From contig NZ_CM001558.1 in NCBI RefSeq assembly GCF_000281895.1, positions 3,166,556 through 3,230,555 on the forward strand: a stretch of 64,000 nucleotides of DNA. Reading direction: 5' to 3'. The notes under the pieces are model-generated. The model did not search any database. It had not been told where the DNA came from and saw only the letters and a program-made list of their open reading frames with translations. Source of the DNA: Pseudomonas fluorescens Q2-87 (GTDB lineage Bacteria; Pseudomonadota; Gammaproteobacteria; Pseudomonadales; Pseudomonadaceae). Of the stretch, positions 57,167-64,000 are shown in pieces. Position 1 is the first letter of the stretch, and each line of letters starts with the position of its first letter. The position numbers and the translations under genes were made by a program.

Positions 57167-59347
57167 ATGCTTCGCCAACTCCACTCCTTGCCCGGCCTGG
57201 TCGCCGCCCTGCTGGTGATGTTGTTAGCCATCAGCGGCGCAGTACTGTCTGTCGATCCGGCCCTGGAACGCTTGAACGCAACCGCCACTTCGACCGGGCA
57301 AGTCACTGTCGCCCAATTGGCCGGGCGTGTTGCGAGCCATTTTCCAGGCGTGGAGCAGATCCAGCGCACAGCGTCAGGGACCGTTGTCGTCTACTTCAAT
57401 CAGGACGGCCAGGCTGGGGCCGAAAAGGTCGATCCACTGACGGGTGAAAGTCTGGCGCCCTACGTGCCCTCGGCCCTTTTTCGCTGGATAAAAGATCTGC
57501 ACCGCGCGCTGTTGCTGGGCACACCGGGCCACGGGATCTCGGGCATCGGCGCGCTGTTCATGCTGATATTGTCAGGGTCTGGAGCGCTGTTGCTGGTGCG
57601 GCGAGTGGGCGGTTGGCGCAATCTGCTGCGGCCATTGCGCGGCAACTTCAGCCAGCGCTGGCACGCTGAAGTGGGTCGCCTGGCCTTGCTGGGGCTCATG
57701 TTGTCAGCCCTGAGCGGGCTCTACCTGTGTGCCACGACCTTCGAATTTATCGCCGATGGCAGTCAGCTCGAACCTACGTTTCCCGATCACATCAGCGCTG
57801 GCCCGGCGTCGCCGGTGTCGAGCCTGCGAGCGTTGCAAAACACTGATCTGAATAACCTGCGCGAGCTCGTCTACCCCAGCCCCGATAACCCTCAGGACGT
57901 GTTTTCCCTGCGCACGGCCCAGGGCGACGGCTACGTGGATCCGGTCAGCGGCACCCTGCTGTCCTATCAAGCCCACGACTCGATGCAAAACCTTTACGAA
58001 TTGATCTACCGGTTGCACACCGGTGAAGGGCTCTGGTGGTTGGGCCTATTGCTGGGCCTCTGTGCCCTCTGCGTGCCGTTGATGAGCATCACCGGCATCC
58101 TGATGTGGCGCCGTCGCCAACAGGCCGGTCCGAACATCCGTCATAACAGTCCGGCGCAATCGGCCGACACCGTGATATTGGTGGGCACCGAGACCAACGG
58201 CACTTGGGGCTTCGCCAACGCCTTGCATGATGTTCTGCACCAAGTCGGCCACCGCGTGCATAGCGCGATGATGAATCAATACGCCAACGACTACCCCAAC
58301 GCTCAACGCCTATTCATCCTCACGGCGACCCACGGTGACGGCGATGCCCCAGCCTCGGCTTCACAGTTCCTGGCACGGCTGGCCGAAGCCCGCTTGAAGC
58401 CCGGCCTGCCGTTTGCCGTGCTGGGCTTTGGCGACCGTCAGTTTCCACACTTCTGTGGCTTTGCCCATCACGTGCACGCAGCCCTGTTGCAGGCCGGGGG
58501 TTCGCCGTTGATGGGGCTGGGGACGATCAATCGCCAGTCTTCTCAGGCATTTACACACTGGGGTCAGGCCTTGAGCGAGGTGTTGGGGCAAAACCTGGCG
58601 TTGACACACATCCCGCCGCACCCACACACCCAGCAATGGGTGCTGGCCGAACGCATTGCCTATGGCGAACAGATGGATGCCCCCACGCATGTATTGCGTT
58701 TCACCGCTTCGCAGAGGCTGCCGGATTTTGAAGCGGGCGACCTGGTTGGCATCCTGCCTCCGGGCGACCCCGTTCCGCGATTCTATTCCCTGGCCAGTCA
58801 TTCGCGGGACGGCGTATTGGAGATTTGTGTACGCAAGCACAAGGGAGGCGTGTGTTCGGAGTTTCTCCACGGCTTGCGCATCGGTGCGCCGATCCAAGCC
58901 TTTATCCAGCCCAACCCGCAGTTTCGTCCGGTGTCCAGTGCTCACCCGGTGATCCTCATTGGCGCCGGGACCGGCATAGGTCCGTTGGCTGGTTTTATTC
59001 GCAACAACAAAGCCCATCACCCCATGCATTTGTATTGGGGCGGGCGTAATCCTGCCTCGGACTTTCTCTATGAGTCCGAGCTCAACCACTACTTGGCTGA
59101 CCATCGGCTCACCGCATTGCATGCGGCCTTCTCCCGGGCCAAGGACCGCTCCTACGTGCAAGACCGGCTGATCAGCGATGCCCGGATCCTGCGCGGGTTG
59201 ATCGCAAAAGGCGCCCAGGTGTTGGTATGCGGCGGCCGCGAAATGGGCAGAGGCGTGATGCTGGCCCTGGACGAAATACTGGCACCGCTCGAACTTGATG
59301 TGCTCACCCTCAAGGCACAAGGACGCTATCGTGAAGACGTGTACTGA
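57167..59347 (+). CDS. PepSY membrane - flavodoxin - ferredoxin-reductase fusion (periplasmic/iron reductase type)
   Basis: 726 aa. Residues about 1-320 are a PepSY-type membrane domain with four helices (LPGLVAALLVMLLAISGAVLSVD; GISGIGALFMLILSGSGALLLV; LALLGLMLSALSGLYLC; GLLLGLCALCVPLMSITGILMW) and periplasmic PepSY loops. About 335-480 is a flavodoxin-like FMN domain (VILVGTETNGTWGFANAL, LTATHGDGDAPASA, LGFGDRQFPHFCGFA). About 500-726 is an NADPH-ferredoxin-reductase-like domain (FAD motif RFYSLASHS, GGVCSEFL; NADPH loop LIGAGTGIGPLAGFI). It should move electrons from cytosolic NADPH across the membrane, for example to ferric iron or the DUF2271 protein. Co-transcribed with DUF2271 and apbE. 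Confidence 0.9.
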   Translation: MLRQLHSLPGLVAALLVMLLAISGAVLSVDPALERLNATATSTGQVTVAQLAGRVASHFPGVEQIQRTASGTVVVYFNQDGQAGAEKVDPLTGESLAPYVPSALFRWIKDLHRALLLGTPGHGISGIGALFMLILSGSGALLLVRRVGGWRNLLRPLRGNFSQRWHAEVGRLALLGLMLSALSGLYLCATTFEFIADGSQLEPTFPDHISAGPASPVSSLRALQNTDLNNLRELVYPSPDNPQDVFSLRTAQGDGYVDPVSGTLLSYQAHDSMQNLYELIYRLHTGEGLWWLGLLLGLCALCVPLMSITGILMWRRRQQAGPNIRHNSPAQSADTVILVGTETNGTWGFANALHDVLHQVGHRVHSAMMNQYANDYPNAQRLFILTATHGDGDAPASASQFLARLAEARLKPGLPFAVLGFGDRQFPHFCGFAHHVHAALLQAGGSPLMGLGTINRQSSQAFTHWGQALSEVLGQNLALTHIPPHPHTQQWVLAERIAYGEQMDAPTHVLRFTASQRLPDFEAGDLVGILPPGDPVPRFYSLASHSRDGVLEICVRKHKGGVCSEFLHGLRIGAPIQAFIQPNPQFRPVSSAHPVILIGAGTGIGPLAGFIRNNKAHHPMHLYWGGRNPASDFLYESELNHYLADHRLTALHAAFSRAKDRSYVQDRLISDARILRGLIAKGAQVLVCGGREMGRGVMLALDEILAPLELDVLTLKAQGRYREDVY

Positions 59348-60308
59348 ATGGCAGCGATACAGCCTGAACGGCGAAACCATGGGCACTCGCTACACCGCCC
59401 TGTTCTACGCCGAAACCGGACTCGACACCGACCCAATCAGCCACAGCCTGGCGCGCGCAGTGGCCCGGGTGGACCAGCAGATGTCCATCTGGAAGCCCGG
59501 TTCCGACCTCAATCGCCTTAACGACGCGCCCTTGCAGGAATGGATATCCGTGCCTGAAGAGCTGGCCATGGTGCTCTCCACCGCGTTGCGGGTCGGTCAG
59601 CAATCGCGCGGCGCCTTCGACATCGCCGTGGGCGATCTGGTAGGCGCCTGGGGCTTCGGTCCCGGCGAACTGACCATCACGCAGCCGACACTCAGTGCAT
59701 TGCCGCTGCGAACTCCGCTGCCGACCGACACAGCGCTGATAGTGGACTCACAACGTCGACAGGTTCGCAAACGGGCACCGCTGAACCTTGACCTGAACGG
59801 CATCGCCAAAGGCTTTGCTGTCGATGAACTGGCCCGCAGCCTGGAAAGTTTTGGGATCATGCGCTACCTCGTGGGCATTGACGGCGAAATGCGCGCCGGC
59901 CACGAAAAACCTGACGCCCGGCCTTGGACCGTGGCCATCGAGAAACCCTGTCGGGGTATACGCGAGGTCATGGGCGTGATGGAGCTCAGCGATACCGCCA
60001 TCGCCACGTCCGGGGACTACCGGCATTGGGTCGATGTGCAGGGTCAGTCTTATGCCCACACCATGAACCCACGTACTGGCGCGCCCTTACGCAACTCGCT
60101 TGCAGCCGTCACCGTATTGGCCGCCTCTTGCATGCTTGCCGACGCCTGGGCGACGGCGCTCATGGTACTGGGGGAAACCGAAGGCACCCGTCTGGCGCAG
60201 GAACGCGGGATGGATGCCTTGTTCGTGGTGCGCAAAGGTGCGCGGCTCGAGGAAATCTCCATTGTTGGTGGAGAGATACCTGTAGCCCCCTTTTATGCGC
60301 CTGGCTGA
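59331..60308 (+). CDS. apbE: FAD:protein FMN transferase (ApbE)
   Basis: 325 aa. ApbE family: GETMGTRYTALFY, VDQQMSIWKPGSDLNRLND, GAFDIAVGDLVGAWGFGP, LDLNGIAKGFAVDELARSL, VGIDGEMRAGHEKPDARPWTVAIEKP, SYAHTMNPRTGAPLRNSLAAVTVLAASCMLADAWATALMVLG. It attaches FMN to a threonine of partner flavoproteins. No signal peptide is seen, so it may act in the cytoplasm. I use GTG 59331, with AAGGA 7 nt upstream, overlapping the preceding gene by 17 bp. Presumed targets are the neighbouring PepSY or DUF2271 proteins. Confidence 0.9.
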   Translation: MKTCTEWQRYSLNGETMGTRYTALFYAETGLDTDPISHSLARAVARVDQQMSIWKPGSDLNRLNDAPLQEWISVPEELAMVLSTALRVGQQSRGAFDIAVGDLVGAWGFGPGELTITQPTLSALPLRTPLPTDTALIVDSQRRQVRKRAPLNLDLNGIAKGFAVDELARSLESFGIMRYLVGIDGEMRAGHEKPDARPWTVAIEKPCRGIREVMGVMELSDTAIATSGDYRHWVDVQGQSYAHTMNPRTGAPLRNSLAAVTVLAASCMLADAWATALMVLGETEGTRLAQERGMDALFVVRKGARLEEISIVGGEIPVAPFYAPG

Positions 60309-60363
60309 ACCTGCCCGCGATCGCGATTTACCCATCCGCCAGATCATCGACTCCTCATGCTTA

Positions 60364-61254
60364 TCATCTAACCACCAACAAGCTGCCCGGCACCGAGTAC
60401 AAGGCTCGCTCCGTCGTGCTACCCACCAAGCGCTCCAGGCCGGTGCGTTGCACTGTGCCCATCACCACGACGTCCACCTCGAACTCCTCCAGGAACTCCT
60501 GGATCACCGGCACTGGAAGACCGATCACGAAGTGTCGGCGCTCGGCCGGTACACCGCAACGTTCAGCAAGGTTGATGAATGACATGTGCAGCGATTCGCG
60601 CAACGCATTGGCAAAATCGTCATCCCAGGCGCCGGCCAACAATGACGTTTCGCCGTCGAACGCAGGCGACAGGTCGCAGGCATACAGCAAATGCAATGAA
60701 GCCTCGCATTGCGAAGCCAGTGCGCCGGCCGCATGGACGATGCGCTCGTTCAGCGCATTGGCCTCAGGGTCCGAAGGGTCCACTGCGGCCACAACCCGCC
60801 GCGGCAGACCATGCACTGCCTGGCTGACCAAATGCACCGGCACCGGACTGTCTCGTAACAAATGACAATCCAGGGGGGTTGCGAACACGCGCTTGAGCAA
60901 GGGTTCGAGGGTGACGTCCTTGATTAACAGGTCGGGCTGGAACTGTTCGATATAACGCAGGATGTCCAGCAACGGATGAGTGGTCCACACCACGTGCGTC
61001 GTCACGTCCAGCCCCTCCTCCTTGAGCATCGACGCTTCCTCCATCATCCAGCGACGGTAGCGGTGCAGATATTGCTCGACCGTCGCCTGGTCAATTTTCT
61101 CCCCCCAAAGATGGGTGCGTGGTGGCGGCTGGACGAAGGCGCATAGGTGCAGCGCAGCGCCGCTGGCCCTGGCCAGGGCGCAGGCCCGGCGCATGGCGGC
61201 AGAGGGATGCAGGTCGGGTTCGACGATCAACAGCAGACGTTGGTATTGCCGCAT
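60364..61254 (-). CDS. Tandem universal stress protein (Anr-type promoter)
   Basis: 296 aa made of two Usp domains: residues about 1-145 (QRLLLIVEPDLHPSAAMRRACALARASGAALHLCAF) and about 150-296 (RRVVAAVDPSDPEANALNERIVHAAGALA, ending VVVMGTVQRTGLERLVGSTTERALYSVPGSLLVV). The second domain keeps the ATP-loop spacing G-2x-G-9x-GS/T in modified form. ATG 61254 has GGAGG upstream. The intergenic region before it carries a TTGAT-N4-ATCAA box, so low-oxygen induction by Anr is likely, as for Usp genes of P. aeruginosa. Cytosolic stress survival role is the family expectation. Confidence 0.9.
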   Translation of the reverse strand: MRQYQRLLLIVEPDLHPSAAMRRACALARASGAALHLCAFVQPPPRTHLWGEKIDQATVEQYLHRYRRWMMEEASMLKEEGLDVTTHVVWTTHPLLDILRYIEQFQPDLLIKDVTLEPLLKRVFATPLDCHLLRDSPVPVHLVSQAVHGLPRRVVAAVDPSDPEANALNERIVHAAGALASQCEASLHLLYACDLSPAFDGETSLLAGAWDDDFANALRESLHMSFINLAERCGVPAERRHFVIGLPVPVIQEFLEEFEVDVVVMGTVQRTGLERLVGSTTERALYSVPGSLLVVR

Positions 61255-61338
61255 CGCACACCTCCAGGGGCTTGTTCGCCTCAGGTTCAAACCTTGCGGC
61301 GTGGTCTACAGCGTGCACCCATCCAAGCCTGGAGCGGT

Positions 61339-61352
61339 TTGATCTATATCAA
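61339..61352. promoter_or_regulatory. Anr/FNR box, consensus
   Basis: TTGATCTATATCAA, a perfect TTGAT-N4-ATCAA site, 85 bp upstream of the Usp gene start (minus strand) and 136 bp upstream of the GNAT gene. Confidence 0.75.
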
Positions 61353-61385
61353 GAGCAGGGCAATCGACGGATGGGTACTGGGGCA

Positions 61386-61399
61386 CTGATCCAGATCAG
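61386..61399. promoter_or_regulatory. Second Anr-like box
   Basis: CTGATCCAGATCAG, a perfect inverted repeat differing from the Anr consensus at one base per arm, 89 bp upstream of the GNAT start codon. Confidence 0.5.
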
Positions 61400-61487
61400 A
61401 ACCGAGCGCTGCCGAGAGGGTAAAACGGAACCCAATGCGCGGCTTCTCTGCGGCTTCGCACGTTTCCACTCGATGGAGGATCGCATC

Positions 61488-62051
61488 ATGCTGACTGTCA
61501 AAGACCACAACGAACGCGCTGCTGCCCTGTACGCTCGCATCAGCGGCAAACATTGGATTCAGGCACTCAAGGACGGCAGGCATGTACTGATCCGACCGCT
61601 CAGGGAAGAAGACCGCCAGCGCGAATATGACTTCATCAAGGCCCTTTCGTCGGAGTCCCGCCACATGCGCTTTCTGGCGCAAATCAACGAACCAGGCACC
61701 GCCATGCTCGATCAGTTGATGGACATTGATTGCAAGACTCACATGGCCTATATCGCGCTGGTCCACGACAACGGCAAGTTGATCGAAATAGGCGTCAGCC
61801 GTTATTGCGCAACGGGCGAACACGAATGCGAGTGCGCGGTGACCGTCGCCGATCCATGGCAGCACTTGGGGCTGGGCACATTGCTGATGGAACACCTGAT
61901 CGAGGCAGCGCGCAAGAATGGCTATCACCAGATGTATTCCGTCGACGCCGCCAACAATGCCCCGATGCGCGACCTGGCCCATAGCCTGGGATTCGAAACC
62001 CGCTCCGACCCCGACGATACCCGGCAGGTCATCCACCGGCTTTACCTGTAG
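61488..62051 (+). CDS. GNAT-family N-acetyltransferase (hypoxia-linked)
   Basis: A 187-aa acetyltransferase. The acetyl-CoA loop is VADPWQHLGLGTLLMEHLIEAARKNGYHQMYSVDAANNAPMRDLAHSLGF (motif A Q-H-L-G-L-G). The N-terminal part (GRHVLIRPLREEDRQREYDFIKALSSESRHMRFL) resembles the GNAT domain of protein-acetylating Pat enzymes, but no cyclic-nucleotide or large CoA-ligase domain is attached. ATG 61488 has GGAGG 8 nt upstream, which rules out the earlier in-frame starts. Two Anr-type boxes upstream and flanking Usp genes suggest low-oxygen expression. Target unknown. Confidence 0.85.
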   Translation: MLTVKDHNERAAALYARISGKHWIQALKDGRHVLIRPLREEDRQREYDFIKALSSESRHMRFLAQINEPGTAMLDQLMDIDCKTHMAYIALVHDNGKLIEIGVSRYCATGEHECECAVTVADPWQHLGLGTLLMEHLIEAARKNGYHQMYSVDAANNAPMRDLAHSLGFETRSDPDDTRQVIHRLYL

Positions 62052-62099
62052 CTCATACGCTGACGCGAGGCCTTGAGCGGCCTCGCGCAGCGTACCCCA

Positions 62100-63011
62100 T
62101 CAGGCCTGCGGCTTGATCGCCCAGACGCTGCAGGGTGACCGTTGCAACAGCAGTTCGGCCGTCGTGCCCAGGCGCCGATCCAGGCCACGGTGCCCCGTGG
62201 TGCCCATGACAATGACATCGATCTGTTGATCGGCGGCAAACTTGCAGATGCTGTTCAGGGGCGCGCCTTCGATGAAATGGCGCTGCTGCGGCGCAACCCC
62301 GTGACGCTCGGCCAGGGACTCGAAGACTTCGTGCTGGGCCTGGCCCAACGCTTCGTAGAGCCCGGTGGCCAGGGGCAGCGCGCCGATGCCCATGTCCGAG
62401 GCATACACGGCCGTCCAGTCAAAGGCGTGCAGCAACTCGACCTGGGCGTTGCACTGCTCGGCCAGTTTCACGGCAGCGTCGACGATCTGGTCATTGAACA
62501 CCAGGTCCTGCTCCTCGCTGCGCAGCACATCAACGGCCGCCAGGACACGCCGCAACCGGGGGTGGCGCGCATCGGTGACCAAGTGCACCGGCACCGGGCA
62601 GTCGCGCAGCAAGCGCCAGTCCAGCGGCGTGAAAAAGATTCGCTTCAACACCGGTTCCGGCTCGGCGTCCTTGATGATCAATGCCAAGGGCATCTCTTTG
62701 ACGTAGTGCTGCAAGGCTTGGTAGGCGTCTTTGCTCCAGATAACCTCGCTCGTAACCTCAACACCATGCCGCCGCGCCAGCTCGGCCTGTTGCCACAGCC
62801 AATGCCGGTGCGTTTCTATATAGCCTTCTCGTGCCAGCTTAACTTGCTCGGGCGCGAAAAGGCCGGCCACCGAGAGCAGTTCCAAATAATCGATCGCGAT
62901 GATGTGCAGGGGCAGGTTCAGCGCCAGGGCCAGTTCGGTGGCTCGATCGAACGCCGGAGTGCGGATCATCGCGTCGGGCGCTACCAGCAATAAACGTTGA
63001 GTCTGGGACAT
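62100..63011 (-). CDS. Tandem universal stress protein
   Basis: 303 aa with two Usp domains, paralogous to the protein at 60364. The first is QRLLLVAPDAMIRTPAFDRATELALALNLPLHIIAID; the second ends IDVIVMGTTGHRGLDRRLGTTAELLLQRSPCSVWAIKPQA, with the intact ATP-binding pattern G-2x-G-9x-GT. The middle segment (LALIIKDAEPEPVLKRIFFTPLDWRLLRDCPVPVHLVTDARHPRLRRVLAAVDV) is nearly the same as in the paralogue. An Anr box (63087-63100) lies 76 bp before its start, so anaerobic or energy-stress induction is expected. Confidence 0.92.
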   Translation of the reverse strand: MSQTQRLLLVAPDAMIRTPAFDRATELALALNLPLHIIAIDYLELLSVAGLFAPEQVKLAREGYIETHRHWLWQQAELARRHGVEVTSEVIWSKDAYQALQHYVKEMPLALIIKDAEPEPVLKRIFFTPLDWRLLRDCPVPVHLVTDARHPRLRRVLAAVDVLRSEEQDLVFNDQIVDAAVKLAEQCNAQVELLHAFDWTAVYASDMGIGALPLATGLYEALGQAQHEVFESLAERHGVAPQQRHFIEGAPLNSICKFAADQQIDVIVMGTTGHRGLDRRLGTTAELLLQRSPCSVWAIKPQA

Positions 63012-63086
63012 GAAACACCTCGGTACGTGGCGGCTGCCATCTGAAGGATTGAGGCCTCAGCATTGCACCCACGCCAGAGACGAGGC

Positions 63087-63100
63087 TTGATCTTCATCAA
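63087..63100. promoter_or_regulatory. Anr/FNR box
   Basis: TTGATCTTCATCAA, a perfect TTGAT-N4-ATCAA site 76 bp upstream of the Usp gene at 62100-63011, and 17 bp downstream of the DUF4010 gene end. A strong candidate for activating the Usp promoter. Confidence 0.75.
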
Positions 63101-63117
63101 AATGAAATCATCGAGTT

Positions 63118-64000
63118 TCAAAGATTGGGGAACAGCACCCCGCCCCACATCGCTAGCGTCAAAAGCACTTGGCCGGGTACCACATACCCAGCGAAGCCTC
63201 GCCCACCACTGAGCCAAGCCACCACACATTTGCTCAGGGAATTGCTACTCAACGCCATCAAGACCGGTACGGTCACGCCGTCAAAAGGCAGCAAGCCGGC
63301 CTTTGCCAGTGAAGCAATGGAAGCCGTGGAGGCATGCGCATCGGCCAGCCCACTGAAGATGGCGGTAACGACCACACCGGCCTGCCCGAATGTATCAAGC
63401 ATCGCCGACGACAGGACGGTGATACCGGTCATGGTCAGTGTGACCATCAAGGCCAACTTGAGACTGAACGCCCCGCCTAACTTGATCGGCTTGGCGGACG
63501 ATTCCTTCGGTAGGGGAAACATCAGCAGGCCGGCGTAAATCAAAGTCATCAAACCGCCACACAGCAGCGGCCCCCACATCCAATGCAACAGCGCCGGTTC
63601 AACGGCACCGACAATGAGCGTCATTTGAGCCAGTGTCGCCAGGTTGGCCAGGACAGCCGCGGCGCTCAGGACCTTGAGGTTATCGGGCTGCTTTGCCGCT
63701 ATGTCACCCATGGCAGCGACAGTCGCCGTCGCGGAGGCGAACCCCGAGGCAATCGCGCTGAGGGCGTAGCCGTAGCGGGCACCGAAGGTGCGAACCGCGA
63801 CATGCCCCAGCGCCCCTACCGCCATCAGCATGACCGTCAGGGTGCAAATGGTGCGCAAGTTGATTGCATGGTACGGACCCAGGAAACGATCCGGCGCCAG
63901 GGGCAGCACCACCAAGGCCGCGATCAACAGCACCACGCCGTCACGCAGTTCGGCGGCGCTCAGTTGGCTGCGGGCAAAGCGGTGCAACGGTTGGCGGCTG
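63118..64000 (-). CDS. DUF4010 / MgtC-SapB-type membrane protein, 5' part missing at window edge
   Basis: The C-terminal 294 codons of a multi-helix membrane protein; the frame continues past 64000, so the start is outside the window. Repeated hydrophobic helices and the text LSAIASGFASATATVAAMGDIA, VVVTAIFSGLADAHASTASIASLAKAG and LSSNSLSKCVVAWLSGGRGF are typical of the DUF4010 domain found C-terminal to MgtC/SapB-like domains. Function is unproven (ion or metabolite transport is presumed). It is on the same strand as, and upstream of, the Usp gene, with an Anr box between them. Confidence 0.8.
   Translation of the reverse strand, partial: SRQPLHRFARSQLSAAELRDGVVLLIAALVVLPLAPDRFLGPYHAINLRTICTLTVMLMAVGALGHVAVRTFGARYGYALSAIASGFASATATVAAMGDIAAKQPDNLKVLSAAAVLANLATLAQMTLIVGAVEPALLHWMWGPLLCGGLMTLIYAGLLMFPLPKESSAKPIKLGGAFSLKLALMVTLTMTGITVLSSAMLDTFGQAGVVVTAIFSGLADAHASTASIASLAKAGLLPFDGVTVPVLMALSSNSLSKCVVAWLSGGRGFAGYVVPGQVLLTLAMWGGVLFPNL

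Overview
The window looks like chromosomal DNA of a fluorescent-group Pseudomonas. It is GC-rich throughout, except for an AT-richer left end. It carries Pseudomonas-style REP palindromes (GTGGCGAGGGAGCTTGCTCC type), Anr/FNR boxes, and many transport, regulator and catabolic cassettes. No rRNA, tRNA, CRISPR array, prophage or intact insertion sequence was found.

Layout. 1-3.9 kb: start of an aldehyde dehydrogenase, an Lrp/AsnC regulator, a threonine-synthase-like protein whose PLP lysine is replaced by glutamine, a B3/4-domain protein and an XRE-cupin regulator; a duplicated operator-like palindrome ties these together. 4-6 kb: a quinone oxidoreductase and an SDR whose 5' end looks frameshifted. 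6.1-15.6 kb: a TetR regulon made of an RND pump operon (MFP, RND, FabF paralogue), an outer-membrane channel, a FadL-type porin and the TetR gene. Each promoter carries the same 24-bp GTGAC-N14-GTCAC operator. 15.6-18.8 kb: a scar joining VOC and VgrG fragments, then LysE, LysR and epoxide hydrolase genes. 18.8-21 kb: REP doublets, a structured RNA leader before a small protein, and a poly-threonine leader peptide with a terminator (a predicted attenuator) before an isochorismatase-like hydrolase and a PchB-like lyase. 21-26.2 kb: the NAD-dependent molybdenum formate dehydrogenase operon fdsGBAD.

27.3-35.7 kb: an amino-sugar (probably galactosamine) uptake and catabolism cluster with a KbaZ-family protein, DeoR regulator, BadF-type kinase, ABC importer and AgaS-like isomerase. 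36.7-48 kb: a LysR-controlled nine-gene operon for import and breakdown of a sulfur-containing (amino) acid. It has two paralogous binding proteins, two permeases, an ATPase, a FAD-linked hydroxyacid dehydrogenase, an aminotransferase, a thiol dioxygenase and a fused four-rhodanese/C-S lyase protein. 48-54.3 kb: a HIT protein, a PAS/HWE kinase with a single-domain response regulator, and an amidohydrolase-MFS-GntR cassette. 54.4-60.3 kb: an OmpR-type two-component system divergent from a DUF2271 / PepSY-flavodoxin-reductase / ApbE redox operon, with matched direct-repeat operators. 60.3-64 kb: two universal stress proteins, a GNAT acetyltransferase and a truncated DUF4010 membrane protein, with Anr-type boxes.

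The strongest candidates for new biology are the poly-Thr attenuator, the lysine-less threonine-synthase homologue, the TetR regulon linking hydrophobic-compound uptake to efflux, the rhodanese-lyase fusion operon, and the compact galactosamine route. All functional statements come from reading motifs and gene order; no database search was run.
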